Shown: positions 16,093 through 27,168, counted from the stretch's first letter. The stretch: 64,000 nt of DNA from Devosia sp. Root436 (GCF_001426345.1 NZ_LMEM01000013.1:124001-188000), one strand, 5' to 3'. The notes: a model not told the origin generated them from the sequence alone. Translations and numbers: made by a program.

Positions 16093-17157
16093 ATGAGCGT
16101 CACCGCCGCTACCAGCCAGGATATGGCGCGCCGGGATGCAAGGCGTCCCGGTCTTGCGCAGACCAATGCGACGCGGCTGGGCTGGCTGGCCGTGGCGCTT
16201 GCCGTGTTGGTTGCGGTGCTGGTGGCCAGCATCGCTGTCGGCTCCAAGGATATTCCCATCTCCACCGTTCTCGATGCACTGTTCGCTTACGACGATAGCG
16301 ATGACCACGCCATCATCCAGGCCTTGCGCGTGCCGCGCATCCTGATGGGGCTGGCGGTGGGCGTGGCGCTCGGCATGGCCGGTGCGCTGATCCAGGCGTT
16401 GACGCGCAATCCGCTGGCCGATCCGGGCATTCTCGGCGTCAATGCCGGAGCAGCCTTCTTTGTCGTGCTGGCGGTGGGCCTGTTCGGCCTCACCTCGATC
16501 CAATCCTATATCTGGTTCGCTTTTCTCGGCGCCGTCGTCGCCACTGTATTGGTCTATGCCGTAGGCTCGGCCGGGCGCACCGGGGCGACACCGGTGCGGC
16601 TGACGCTGGCCGGCGTGGCCATCGGCGCGGTGATGGGTGGTATTTCCTCGGGCATTACCCTGCTCAACCCGACGACGTTCGATCGCATGCGCCAGTGGGG
16701 TGCTGGCTCGCTGGTGGCGACGGGCTATGAAACGCTGTGGGCGGTGCTGCCCTTCATCATCATCGGGCTGGTCATCGCCATGCTGGTGGCGCGGCCGCTC
16801 AATGCGGTGGCCCTGGGCGACGATCTGGCAGCGGCGCTCGGCGCCAACATGCTGCGCACACGGGCCTTGGTGGTGGTGGCGACGACGCTGCTGGCCGGCG
16901 CCGCCACGGCTGCCGCCGGTCCTATCGGCTTTGTCGGCCTGATGGTGCCGCATGTGGCACGCTGGATCGTTGGACCCGACCAGCGCTGGATTTTCCTTTT
17001 TACCGTGGTGCTGGCGCCCATCCTGCTGCTGACCGCCGACATTGTCGGCCGCGTGGCGATGCGGCCGGGCGAATTGCAGGTCGGCATCGTCACGGCCTTT
17101 ATCGGGGCCCCGGTGCTGATCGCGTTGGCGCGTCGCCGCAAGGTGAGTGGGCTATGA
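16093..17157 (+). CDS. FecCD-family iron-siderophore ABC transporter permease (first)
   Basis: A 354-aa inner-membrane permease with about nine to ten hydrophobic segments and the FecCD signatures VPRILMGLAVGVALGMAGALIQALTRNPLADPGILGVNAGA (positions ~80-120) and GPIGFVGLMVPHVARWIVGPD (~276). It imports ferric siderophores, heme or vitamin B12 with a partner permease and an ATPase. Its ATG directly abuts the stop of the shortened siderophore-interacting gene, and its stop overlaps the next permease start (ATGA), so the operon is tightly coupled. No periplasmic binding protein gene is nearby. Confidence 0.9.
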   Translation: MSVTAATSQDMARRDARRPGLAQTNATRLGWLAVALAVLVAVLVASIAVGSKDIPISTVLDALFAYDDSDDHAIIQALRVPRILMGLAVGVALGMAGALIQALTRNPLADPGILGVNAGAAFFVVLAVGLFGLTSIQSYIWFAFLGAVVATVLVYAVGSAGRTGATPVRLTLAGVAIGAVMGGISSGITLLNPTTFDRMRQWGAGSLVATGYETLWAVLPFIIIGLVIAMLVARPLNAVALGDDLAAALGANMLRTRALVVVATTLLAGAATAAAGPIGFVGLMVPHVARWIVGPDQRWIFLFTVVLAPILLLTADIVGRVAMRPGELQVGIVTAFIGAPVLIALARRRKVSGL

Positions 17158-18224
17158 GCGCGATCGAGCAGGCCAAGGGCATCGACTTCGGCCGACCGAT
17201 CCGGGCCTTGCGCTGGTTCGGCGGTGCCGTGTCGCACCGGCTCGATCTCAAGACCGTCAGTGTCTGCCTTGTACTGCTGGGCATAGCCCTGGCGGTGGCG
17301 CTGGTGACGCTGGCGAGCGGGGAATACCAGGTGCCGCTGCCCGACGTGGTGCGGGCGCTGCTGGGGCAGGCCGAAGGCCGCGTCCACATGGTGGTGGTGG
17401 AATGGCGCCTGCCGCGTACGGCGCTGGCACTGATCCTCGGCGCCGCCCTGGGCATGGGGGGCGCCATCTTCCAGTCGCTGACCCGCAATCCGCTGGGCAG
17501 CCCGGACATTATCGGCTTTGATGCCGGCGCCTATACCGGGGCACTGGTCGTCATCATCCTCATGCAGGGCGGCTATTACGCCATAGCCGGCGGCGCGCTG
17601 GCAGGCGGGCTCTGCACGGCATTGCTGGTCTACGCGCTCGCCTATAGCCGGGGCGTGCAGGGTTTCCGGCTGATCATTGTTGGCATTGGCGTCTCGGCCA
17701 TGCTGACCTCGCTCAACACCTGGATGCTGCTGCGCGCCAAGCTCGAAGTGGCCATGGCCGCCGCCATCTGGGGCGCCGGCACGCTGAACGGGCTGGGGCT
17801 CGATCGGTTGGGGCCGGCCATGTTGATCCTGGGCATCCTGATCCCGCTGGCGCTGCTGATGAGCCGGCCCATGGCGCAACTCGAACTGGGCGACGACGCG
17901 GCGCGGGCGCTGGGCGTCAGCGCCGAGCGCACGCGGCTGGCACTGCTGGTACTTGGCGTGGCGCTGACCGCGACGGTCACTGCGACCGCCGGTCCCATCG
18001 GCTTCGTTGCGCTTGCCGCGCCGCAACTGGCACGGCGCCTCACCGGCTCGGCCGGCGTTTCCATGCTGCCATCGGCGGCCATGGGCGCGTTGCTGCTGGT
18101 GGCCGCCGACTACGTGGCGCAGCGCGCCTTCGCCCCCACCCAGGTTCCGGTCGGCATCGTCACGGTCAGCCTGGGTGGCGTTTATTTCGTCTGGCTGCTG
18201 CTGCGCGAAGCGCGGCGGCAATGA
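17154..18224 (+). CDS. FecCD-family iron-siderophore ABC transporter permease (second)
   Basis: A 356-aa permease paralogous to the preceding gene, with WRLPRTALALILGAALGMGG, SLTRNPLGSPDIIGFDAGAY and GPIGFVALAAPQLARRLTG. It would pair with the first permease as a FepD/FepG-type heterodimer. The ATG at 17154 overlaps the upstream stop by four bases, and a much longer open frame further upstream is a shadow in the first permease gene. The stop overlaps the start of the ATPase gene. Confidence 0.9.
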   Translation: MSAIEQAKGIDFGRPIRALRWFGGAVSHRLDLKTVSVCLVLLGIALAVALVTLASGEYQVPLPDVVRALLGQAEGRVHMVVVEWRLPRTALALILGAALGMGGAIFQSLTRNPLGSPDIIGFDAGAYTGALVVIILMQGGYYAIAGGALAGGLCTALLVYALAYSRGVQGFRLIIVGIGVSAMLTSLNTWMLLRAKLEVAMAAAIWGAGTLNGLGLDRLGPAMLILGILIPLALLMSRPMAQLELGDDAARALGVSAERTRLALLVLGVALTATVTATAGPIGFVALAAPQLARRLTGSAGVSMLPSAAMGALLLVAADYVAQRAFAPTQVPVGIVTVSLGGVYFVWLLLREARRQ

Positions 18225-19060
18225 GGGACAAGGCCATGAACCGACACGACCCTGCTCTCGCCAGCGCCAGGCCGCGCCTCTTCGCCGAGGGCGTCACCAT
18301 CGGCTACGACAATCGTGTCATTTCCAAAGACCTGTCGGTAGCCATCCCCGACCGCTCCTTCACGGTCATTGTGGGCGCCAATGCTTGCGGCAAGTCCACC
18401 CTGCTGCGGACCCTGTCGCGATTGATCAAGCCGGCCACCGGCAGCGTCGTGCTGGATGGCCAGTCCATATCGAGCTTCCCCGCCAAGGAAGTGGCACGGC
18501 GGCTCGGCCTCTTGCCGCAAACCTCGATTGCCCCCGAGGGCATTTCGGTGGCCGATCTCATCGCCCGCGGTCGCTATCCACACCAGAAGCTGCTGCGCCA
18601 GTGGTCGCGCGAGGACGAGGCGGCGGTGATCGCCGCCATGGAGGCCACCAGGGTCACCGACCTTAGCCATCGGCTGGTGGATGAACTCTCGGGCGGCCAG
18701 CGCCAGCGGGTCTGGGTGGCCATGGTGCTGGCGCAGCAAACGCCGCTGCTGCTGCTCGACGAGCCGACCACCTTCCTCGACATCACCCACCAAATCGAAC
18801 TGCTCGACCTCCTGGGTCAACTCAACCGGCGCGATGGCCAGACTATTGTCGCCGTGCTGCATGACCTGAACCATGCCTGCCGCTACGCCACCCACATCAT
18901 CGCCATGCGCGACGGCGCGGTGATCGCTGAAGGCCCGCCGCGGGAGATCGTGACCGCCGAACTGGTCGAGGCCGTGTTCGGCCTGCCCTGCATCATCATC
19001 GACGATCCAATCGCCCATACGCCGCTGGTCATTCCACGTGGCTCGCTGCCCATGCCCTGA
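18221..19060 (+). CDS. Iron-siderophore ABC transporter ATP-binding protein
   Basis: A 279-aa ABC ATPase of the FecE/FepC type: Walker A VGANACGKSTLLR near residue 49 (Cys instead of the usual Gly/Ala in G-x-x-x-x-GK), signature LSGGQRQRVWVAM near 155, Walker B PLLLLDEPTTFLD near 175, and H-loop VLHDLNHACRYA near 210. It energises the two FecCD permeases. The start at 18221 overlaps the upstream stop (ATGA); a second ATG at 18236 is possible. It is the last gene of the iron operon. Confidence 0.92.
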   Translation: MRDKAMNRHDPALASARPRLFAEGVTIGYDNRVISKDLSVAIPDRSFTVIVGANACGKSTLLRTLSRLIKPATGSVVLDGQSISSFPAKEVARRLGLLPQTSIAPEGISVADLIARGRYPHQKLLRQWSREDEAAVIAAMEATRVTDLSHRLVDELSGGQRQRVWVAMVLAQQTPLLLLDEPTTFLDITHQIELLDLLGQLNRRDGQTIVAVLHDLNHACRYATHIIAMRDGAVIAEGPPREIVTAELVEAVFGLPCIIIDDPIAHTPLVIPRGSLPMP

Positions 19061-19225
19061 TCTTTCCGCAGTGGACTTGCATGAAACCACGCGATCCGGC
19101 CTGACGGACCATGCGAATGGTGACGAATGGCATCGGTTGCCTTCTCATGGATAGCGCAAACGGTGTCGCAATGCCGATTTTCGCGGACCTGCCGCAACTG
19201 CCGGCCGGCTATTCGGTCAAAAAAT

Positions 19226-19240
19226 TTGGCAGCGCTACCA
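19226..19240. promoter_or_regulatory. LacI-type operator, site 1
   Basis: TTGGCAGCGCTACCA has the central AGCGCT dyad common in LacI-family operators. A second copy, TTGACAGCGCTAACA, lies about 100 bp downstream at 19325. The spacing would permit repression by looping. Confidence 0.6.
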
Positions 19241-19246
19241 GTTACT

Positions 19247-19267
19247 TGAAATGATGCAATCGTTTCA
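19247..19267. promoter_or_regulatory. Palindromic operator-like site between the two LacI-type sites
   Basis: A 21-bp imperfect palindrome (TGAAATGATG-C-AATCGTTTCA) with eight of ten base pairs matching. A partial resemblance, CGAT-N5-ATCG, occurs before the lacI-family gene at about 24191-24203. It may be a second regulator's site or a separate LacI-family operator. Confidence 0.45.
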
Positions 19268-19324
19268 GATTTTCCTGTGTTTCTGATCGTGCTTCGACAC
19301 TATTTCCGTCCTTGTTCAAGGTAT

Positions 19325-19339
19325 TTGACAGCGCTAACA
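19325..19339. promoter_or_regulatory. LacI-type operator, site 2
   Basis: TTGACAGCGCTAACA, sharing the AGCGCT core with site 1. Its TTGACA could double as a -35 hexamer, so binding here would block RNA polymerase. Confidence 0.6.
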
Positions 19340-19472
19340 TTTGATGCTTTCTTGCGGCCCCGAGGATGTGAGCCGGTGGCAAAGCTGCCGGTGGAGGGAA
19401 GGTGGTCAGAGGAGTGGCCGCCCCGGCATGCGTGCTTCACGCCCGACGCCTGAATTCTTGGGAGGAAAACCG

Positions 19473-20612
19473 ATGAAATTGTCTAGCCTGATCAAACTTG
19501 CCGGCGGCACTGCCGGCGCGCTGGTCCTGTCGACGGCGTTCAGCACCGTCGTCATGGCTGAGCCTGCCATCGTCGCCGGCCCCGCCACCGATCCCGAATG
19601 CCATGTGGCCTGGTCGGAGGATACCCAATTCTTCCAGTTCCCGGCCAAGGAGGGGCCGTATCGCGTCGCCCTGGCCAACGGCTATATCGCCAATACCTGG
19701 CGCATCCAGATGATCCAGACGGCCAAGGCCTATGCGGCCCAGCCCGATGTCGCCGCGCTGCTCTCCGAGTTCAAGGTGGTCTCGACCGGCGAAGACGTTG
19801 CCGCGCAAATTTCGGCCATCAACAACTTCATCGACAGCGGCTATGACGCCATCGTCGTCAATGCGCAGAACCCGCAGGCCTTCGCCCCGGTGATCAAGCG
19901 CGCCAAGGAAGCCGGCGTGGTGCTGGTGGCGTTCGACAACATTCTCGACACCACCGACGCCATCAACGTCAACGTGGACCAGAAGGGCCTTGGCGAACTC
20001 TGGGGCAACTGGCTGGTGGACCACCTGCCCGATGGCGGCAAGATCCTCGAAGTGCGCGGTGTCGCCGGCACCTCGGTCGATACCGATCGCCACAACGGCA
20101 TCCACGAAACGCTGACGGCCAGTGGCAAGCCTTTCGATGTGTTCGAGGTCGTGGGCAAATGGGATGACGGCACCGCCCAGAAGGCCACGGCCGACGCCAT
20201 CGCCGTGCAGGGCCATTTCGACGGCATCACCGCCCAGGGTGGCGATACCGGCGTGGTGCAGGCCATGATCGATGCCGGCCATCCCTTCGTGCCGTTCGGC
20301 GGCGAAACGGAGAACGGCTTCCGCAAGTTCTGTGCCGCCCATGCCGCCGAAGGGCTCAAATGCTCGTCGGCGGGCACCGGCCCGGCCCAGGTGGCGGTCG
20401 CCATCAAGACGGCGATCGATGCCCTGCAGGGCAAGATCGTGCCTCAGTCGGTGAAGCTGCCGCTGGCCATCGTCGAAGACCCCGACTTCAAGGACGGCGA
20501 GAATTTCTACTCCGCCCAGTCCGATAACTTCTTCGTCGGCAATGCCTTCCCCACCTGCGGCATCAACTTCACCGCCCAGGAAATCATGGGCCAGACGGAA
20601 GCCGACCAGTAG
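19473..20612 (+). CDS. Sugar ABC transporter substrate-binding protein (RbsB-like)
   Basis: A 379-aa periplasmic type 1 sugar-binding protein. A signal peptide is clear (MKLSSLIKLAGGTAGALVLS... to VVMAEP, cleavage near residue 30). The mature part has the family pattern RVALANGYIANTWRIQMIQT, DAIVVNAQNPQAFAPVIKRAKEAGVVLVAFDN (across ~130-160) and ILEVRGVAGTSVDTDRHNG. The ATG at 19473 has GGGAGGA nine bases upstream; the longer reading frame from 19341 would lack a signal peptide. It heads an operon with an ATPase, two permeases and a LacI regulator. The sugar is unknown. Confidence 0.9.
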   Translation: MKLSSLIKLAGGTAGALVLSTAFSTVVMAEPAIVAGPATDPECHVAWSEDTQFFQFPAKEGPYRVALANGYIANTWRIQMIQTAKAYAAQPDVAALLSEFKVVSTGEDVAAQISAINNFIDSGYDAIVVNAQNPQAFAPVIKRAKEAGVVLVAFDNILDTTDAINVNVDQKGLGELWGNWLVDHLPDGGKILEVRGVAGTSVDTDRHNGIHETLTASGKPFDVFEVVGKWDDGTAQKATADAIAVQGHFDGITAQGGDTGVVQAMIDAGHPFVPFGGETENGFRKFCAAHAAEGLKCSSAGTGPAQVAVAIKTAIDALQGKIVPQSVKLPLAIVEDPDFKDGENFYSAQSDNFFVGNAFPTCGINFTAQEIMGQTEADQ

Positions 20613-20674
20613 CTTCGGAGGGAACACAGCCGCGGGGGCATCTCCCGCGGCCCATCGGGCAGGGGTATTCTCGC

Positions 20675-22203
<1,529 letters not shown>

Positions 22204-22207
<4 letters not shown>

Positions 22208-23190
22208 ACGGCCTGCGCTATCGTTTCGCCGAGCAGCGCGGCATGCTGCTGGCGCTCGCCATCTTCGTCCTCATGTTCGCGCTCTATGTCGCCAACCACC
22301 CGGCCGGCTTCACGCCCAATGTGGTGCAGACGGCGGCCAACAAGGGCGTGCTGCTGGCGCTGGTCGCCGTGGCGCAGACCTTCGTGGTGCTGACCGCCGG
22401 CATCGACCTGTCGGTCGGCATGATCTTCATCCTCGCCAACTGCCTGGCCTCCTACCTGCTGGTGGGAACGCCGATAGGCGTGGCGCTGGGCGTGGGCGGC
22501 GTGCTGCTGACCGGGCTGGCCTGCGGCGCGCTCAACGGCCTGCTCGTCATCTATGGGCGGCTGCAGCCCATCGTCATCACCATCGCCACCGGCGCCGTGT
22601 TCTTCGGCATCGCCCTGTGGATAAGGCCCTATCCGGGGAGCGCCGCCGGATTTTCATCCGACCTCGCCGATGCGCTGACCGGCAAGGTGTTCGGCATAAT
22701 TCCCGCCAGCCTGCTCTTTCTCGTCGTGCTGGTGCTGGTGGTCTGGGTGCCGTTCCGCCGCTCGGTGATCGGCCGCGCCGTCTATGCCGTGGGCTCGTCC
22801 GAACCGGCCGCCTACATGTCCGGCGTGCCGGTGATGCGGGCCAAGTTCACCGCCTATATGCTCTCGGGCCTGTTCGCCGCCATGGGCGGGTTGTTCATGA
22901 CCTTCTTTACCTATTCGGGCGAAGCGTCGCTGGCCAACGGCAATACCTATACGCTGAGCTCGATCGCCGCAGTGGTGCTGGGCGGGGTGTCGCTGTTCGG
23001 CGGCCGCGGCAGCGCCATCGGCGCCATCTTCGGCGCCCTGGCCTTCCGCGCCATCGGCGACCTGCTCTTCGTATTCGACTTCGATCCGCTGTGGCAGCCC
23101 CTGTTCCAGGGCGTGGTGCTGCTGCTTGCCGTATCGCTCGGTGCCGCCCGCCTGTTCCAGGTGCGCAACCGGCTCGACCTGTTCTCCTGA
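22204..23190 (+). CDS. Sugar ABC transporter permease (RbsC type, first)
   Basis: A 328-aa inner-membrane permease with eight to ten hydrophobic segments. Conserved features of the RbsC family include VLTAGIDLSVGMIFILANCL near residue 62, GLLVIYGRLQPIVITIATGAVF near 112-135, and the cytoplasmic EAA-like loop AVYAVGSSEPAAYMSGVPV near 193. It forms a channel with the following permease. The start overlaps the ATPase stop. Confidence 0.92.
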
Positions 23191-23197
23191 GGCGCTG

Positions 23198-24181
23198 ATG
23201 ACCACGGACAAACTCAACACCAACCCTGCGCCCCGACCCAACTGGACCAGCCGTATCGACCTGCCGGTGGCCACCGCCTTCGGCTGTATCATCCTGCTGC
23301 TGCTGATCGGCAGCCTCTATTCGCCGAATTTCCTGTCGCCGGAATACCTGCTGCAGCAGCTCAAGGTCGGGGCCTTCCTGGGCGTCATCGCCACCGGCAT
23401 GATGCTGGTGATCCTGCTCGGGCAGATCGACCTCTCCGTGCCCTGGGCGGTGACGCTGGGCGCCATGATGGCCTCGGCGGCAACGGCCTATGGCCCGATG
23501 GGCGAGGTCCTGGCCATTCCCTTCGGCGTCCTCTGCGGCGTGCTGATGGGGCTGGTCAATGGCATCGGCGTTGCCTACCTGCGCATCCCCTCGATGATCG
23601 TTACCCTGGCGGTCAATGCCGTGGCGCAGGGCCTGATGGTGGCTTATACCGGCGGCTTCGCGCCGGTGGACAGCGCCTCGCCCGCGATGCGCTACCTCGC
23701 CGCCGGCACCATCCTGGGCATTCCCAACGCCGTCATCGTCTGGGCCATTACCGGCATTCTGGCGGTGTTCCTGCTGGGACGCACTACGTTCGGCCGCGCC
23801 ATCTACGGCATCGGCAACAAGGAGGCGGCGGCCTATCTTTCCGGTGTGCCGACGCAGCGCGTGGTGATGATCGCCTTTGCACTGTGCGGCGGGCTGGCCG
23901 CCTTCGGCGGTGTGCTGCTGGTCGGTTATGCCGGTAAGGCAGCGCAATCGATGGGCGATGCCTATCTCCTGCCGGCCATTGCCGCCGTCGTGCTGGGCGG
24001 CACCTCGATCCTGGGCGGGCGGGGCAATTATCTCGGCACCATTGCCGGGGTGATCCTCATCACCCTGCTGCAATCGATCCTGTCGGTAATGCAGATCGCC
24101 GAATTCGGCCGCCAGATCATCTATGGCGGCGTCATCATCGTCATGCTGCTGCTCTACGGCCGGGAGAAGTCCGGCAGGTAA
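23198..24181 (+). CDS. Sugar ABC transporter permease (RbsC type, second)
   Basis: A 327-aa permease paralogous to its upstream neighbour, with GMMLVILLGQIDLSVPWAVT near residue 69, RIPSMIVTLAVNAVAQG near 130 and AIYGIGNKEAAAYLSGVPTQ near 203. The ATG at 23198 lies seven bases after the previous stop; the longer frame from 23126 overlaps the first permease and has no support. Two different permease genes suggest a heterodimeric channel. Confidence 0.92.
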   Translation: MTTDKLNTNPAPRPNWTSRIDLPVATAFGCIILLLLIGSLYSPNFLSPEYLLQQLKVGAFLGVIATGMMLVILLGQIDLSVPWAVTLGAMMASAATAYGPMGEVLAIPFGVLCGVLMGLVNGIGVAYLRIPSMIVTLAVNAVAQGLMVAYTGGFAPVDSASPAMRYLAAGTILGIPNAVIVWAITGILAVFLLGRTTFGRAIYGIGNKEAAAYLSGVPTQRVVMIAFALCGGLAAFGGVLLVGYAGKAAQSMGDAYLLPAIAAVVLGGTSILGGRGNYLGTIAGVILITLLQSILSVMQIAEFGRQIIYGGVIIVMLLLYGREKSGR

Positions 24182-24249
24182 CTCGACAGCGATGCAGAAT
24201 CGTTCTTCAACGGTCACATAGGGGCGGCCTAAGAGGTGTGATCCGCGCA

Positions 24250-25269
24250 ATGGCACGAGAGAGAAAGACATCCGGTCTGCCGACATTGTCGGATGTGGCC
24301 AAGGCCGCGGATGTCAGTGCCATCACGGTGTCACGGGTATTGCGCCACCCCGAGGCCGTGTCTGAGCCGTTGCGCGAGCGGGTGCAGGCCGCCATCGCCA
24401 AGATCGGCTATGTGCCGAACACGGCGGCGCGCCAGCTCGCTTCGGCGCGCACCGATGTCATCGCCGTGGTGATCCCGTCGGTGATCAACGCCGTATTCGC
24501 CGATGTGGTCCGCGGCATCTATGACGCGGTGGAAGGCACGCGCTTCCAGGTGCAGCTCGGTACCACCAATTATTCCCAGCTCAAGGAGGAGGGGCTGATC
24601 CGCCTGTTTTCCGGCCAGCGCCCGGCGGCCATGCTGGTGACCGGCGTCGAGCACACGCGCGAGGTGACGCGGCTGCTCGAGGGCAATGACTGCCCGATCG
24701 TGCAGATCATGGACCTGGCGCCCGAGCCGGTCGACATGCAGATCGGCTTCTCCCATGTCGAGGCAGCCTATGGCGCCACCAGGCATCTGCTCGACAAGGG
24801 CTATCGTCGCATCGCCTTCCTCGCGGCGCAGATGGACCCGCGCACCCAGCGCCGCATGGAGGGCTATTCCCGGGCCCTGCACGAGGCCGGGTTGTTCGAC
24901 GACGACCTGATCGTCACCACCACCAAGCCTTCATCGGTCGCCATGGGTGCGGCACTGTGTTCGGACCTGCTGGCGCGTGGCGTCGGAGCCGACGCGGTGC
25001 AGGCCAATAATGACGACATTGCACTGGGTACCATGTTCGAATGCCTGCGCCGCCGCATCCGCATCCCGCAGGATTTCGGCATTGTCGGCTTCAACGATCT
25101 CGAACTCATGGCGGTGGCAAGCCCCTCGATTACCAGCGTCGTGACCCACCGCTATGACATGGGCCGCCGTGCCATCGAAATGCTGCTCGCGGCCATGGAC
25201 GGCAAGCGAGCGGAGCGCACGGTCGACCTGGGCTACGAACTGGTGCCAAGGCAGAGCACGGCGCGGTAA
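24250..25269 (+). CDS. LacI-family transcriptional regulator of the adjacent sugar importer
   Basis: About 339 aa. The N-terminal DNA-binding helix-turn-helix reads LPTLSDVAKAADVSAITVSRVLRHPEAVS and is followed by the hinge TAARQLASARTDVIAVV, then a periplasmic-binding-protein-like sensor domain to the end. It probably binds the AGCGCT-containing operators before the importer operon. An in-frame GTG at 24238 would add four residues, but AAGAGG lies too close to it; ATG 24250 is preferred though the spacing is long, so the start is uncertain. Confidence 0.88.
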   Translation: MARERKTSGLPTLSDVAKAADVSAITVSRVLRHPEAVSEPLRERVQAAIAKIGYVPNTAARQLASARTDVIAVVIPSVINAVFADVVRGIYDAVEGTRFQVQLGTTNYSQLKEEGLIRLFSGQRPAAMLVTGVEHTREVTRLLEGNDCPIVQIMDLAPEPVDMQIGFSHVEAAYGATRHLLDKGYRRIAFLAAQMDPRTQRRMEGYSRALHEAGLFDDDLIVTTTKPSSVAMGAALCSDLLARGVGADAVQANNDDIALGTMFECLRRRIRIPQDFGIVGFNDLELMAVASPSITSVVTHRYDMGRRAIEMLLAAMDGKRAERTVDLGYELVPRQSTAR

Positions 25270-25284
25270 CTGGCCGGCAGCCCG

Positions 25285-25410
25285 CCGCCCCCCTTGAGGG
25301 GCAACAGATGGACCGCACTCACCGCGCGTCACCCTCGGGCTAGACCCAAGGCTCTTTACTTGCTGGCGTCCTGCAAGTGCAGCGCCCTCGGGTCAAGGCC
25401 GAGGGTGAAG
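25285..25410. repeat. REP-like elements, families D and B, in the lacI - ABC-F convergent gap
   Basis: CCCCCCTTGAGGGG near 25290 resembles family D. It is followed by CACCCTCGG (25330-25338) and CCGAGGGTG (25399-25407), 9-bp perfect arms around CTTACTTGCTGG-type middle sequence. It occupies the 173-bp space between two convergent genes. Confidence 0.55.
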
Positions 25411-25442
25411 ATCGAGTTTTATGCAGAACCGAGCTACCGGCG

Positions 25443-27065
25443 TTAGCTCCGTAGCCCCGGTGCCTCGTGCCCGGTGCTCTGCACGTATTCCGTATAGCCG
25501 CCGCCATAGACATGCACGCCTTCCGGCGTCAGCTCCAATACGCGGTTGCTGAGTGCGGCGAGGAAATGCCGGTCGTGGCTGACGAACAGCATCGTGCCTT
25601 CATATTGGCTGAGCGCCGTGATCAGCATTTCCTTGGTGGCTATGTCGAGGTGGTTGGTCGGCTCGTCCAGTACAAGGAAATTCGGCGGGTCGAACAGCAT
25701 CATCGCCATGACCAGTCGGGCTTTTTCGCCGCCAGACAGCACGCGGCACTTCTTCTCGATCTCGTCGCCCGAAAAGCCGAAGGCACCGGCCAGCGCGCGC
25801 AATGGCGCCTGACCCGCCTGCGGGAATGAACTTTCGAGCTGCTGGAACACCGTCAGGTCGCCATCGAGTACATCCATGGCGTGCTGGGCGAAATAGGCCA
25901 TCTTGACCGACGGCCCGCGCGAAACCGTGCCCGTATCGGGGTCGGCCGTGCCGGTGACCAGCTTGAGCAAAGTCGATTTGCCGGCGCCGTTGACGCCCAT
26001 GACGCACCAACGCTCCTTGCGGCGGACATGAAAGTCGAGCCCGTCGTAGATGGACCGGCTGCCATAGCTCTTGGAGACATTTTTGAGCAATGCCACATCC
26101 TCGCCCGAGCGCGGGGCGGGGCGGAATTCGAACTCCACCGTTTGGCGGCGCTTGGGCGGCTCGACGCGGTCGATCTTGTCGAGCTTCTTGACCCGGCTCT
26201 GCACCTGCGCGGCATGGCTGGCGCGGGCCTTGAAGCGGGCGATGAAATCGAGCTCTTTCGCCAGCATGGCCTGCTGCCGCTCGAACTGCGCCTGTTGGTT
26301 CTTCTCGGCAATGGCGCGCTGCTGCTGGTAGAATTCGTAATTGCCCGAATAGGTGGTGAGCGAACCGGCGTCGATTTCGACGATCTTAGTGCAGATGCGA
26401 TTCATGAATTCGCGGTCATGCGAGGTCATGAACAGGGCACCCGAATAGTTCTGCAGGAACGCTTCCAGCCAGATCAGGCTTTCGAGGTCGAGATGGTTGC
26501 TCGGCTCGTCCAGCAGCAGCGCATCGGGGCGCATGAGCAGGATGCGGGCGAGCGCTACGCGCATCTTCCAGCCGCCGGAGAGAGCCCCGACATCGCCGTC
26601 CATCATCTCCTGGCTGAAGCCCAGCCCGTCGAGCACTTCGCGGGCGCGGCCATCGAGCGAATAACCGTCCAATTCCTCGAACTGGTGCTGCACCTCGCCA
26701 TAGCGCTCGATGATGGCGTCCATGTCGTCGGCCTTGTCGGGGTCGCCCATATCGGCTTCCAGCGCCCGCATCTCGGTGATGAGCGCGCTGACCGGGCCGG
26801 CACCATCCATGACTTCGGCCACGACGCTGCGGCCGGCCATCTCGCCGACATCCTGGCTGAAATAGCCGATGGTGATGCCGCGATCCATCGAGACCTGGCC
26901 CTCGTCGGGCTGCTCCTCGCCGGTGATCATGCGGAAGAGGGTGGTCTTGCCGGCGCCATTGGGACCGACCAGACCGATCTTCTCACCCTTTTGCAACACT
27001 GCCGATGCCTCGATGAAGACAATCTGCTTGCCGTTCTGCTTGCCGATGCTTTCGAGACGTATCAT
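25443..27065 (-). CDS. ABC-F family ATPase (Uup/YbiT-type, energy-dependent translational throttle-like)
   Basis: A 540-aa soluble protein with two ABC modules and no membrane segments. Module one: Walker A GLVGPNGAGKTTLFR near residue 36 and LSGGWKMRVALARIL near 155. A charged linker of the ABC-F (P-site tRNA interacting) kind follows (~240-310; NQQAQFERQQAMLAKELDFIAR). Module two: GVNGAGKSTLLKLV and LSGGEKARLVMAMMLFDPPN. Such proteins act on the ribosome. The start MIRLESIGKQ at 27065 is chosen over an upstream in-frame start that would add a basic, non-homologous tail. Confidence 0.9.
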   Translation of the reverse strand: MIRLESIGKQNGKQIVFIEASAVLQKGEKIGLVGPNGAGKTTLFRMITGEEQPDEGQVSMDRGITIGYFSQDVGEMAGRSVVAEVMDGAGPVSALITEMRALEADMGDPDKADDMDAIIERYGEVQHQFEELDGYSLDGRAREVLDGLGFSQEMMDGDVGALSGGWKMRVALARILLMRPDALLLDEPSNHLDLESLIWLEAFLQNYSGALFMTSHDREFMNRICTKIVEIDAGSLTTYSGNYEFYQQQRAIAEKNQQAQFERQQAMLAKELDFIARFKARASHAAQVQSRVKKLDKIDRVEPPKRRQTVEFEFRPAPRSGEDVALLKNVSKSYGSRSIYDGLDFHVRRKERWCVMGVNGAGKSTLLKLVTGTADPDTGTVSRGPSVKMAYFAQHAMDVLDGDLTVFQQLESSFPQAGQAPLRALAGAFGFSGDEIEKKCRVLSGGEKARLVMAMMLFDPPNFLVLDEPTNHLDIATKEMLITALSQYEGTMLFVSHDRHFLAALSNRVLELTPEGVHVYGGGYTEYVQSTGHEAPGLRS

Positions 27066-27168
27066 GCGGTAGGGAGCCCCTGCATGCTGCGCCGACGGGC
27101 GCAGCGAAAGCGCCCGTAAAGCACTGCAGGCGCGCAGGCGCAAGGCCGCCCGTGTCACAGGGGGTATG

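Larger units (their letters stand above)
19061..19472 (+). other. 412-bp intergenic region before the sugar importer, with LacI-type operators
   Basis: No convincing gene is visible. It holds three operator-like dyads (19226-19240, 19247-19267, 19325-19339), a -35-like TTGACA inside the third, and a GC-rich leader of about 120 bp ending in TTGGGAGGAAAACCG, the ribosome site of the binding-protein gene. Confidence 0.5.

Noticed and set aside
23126..23197. Upstream extension of the second RbsC-type permease
   Set aside because: It overlaps the first permease gene and adds a Cys/Ser-rich tail not seen in the family; ATG 23198 is preferred.
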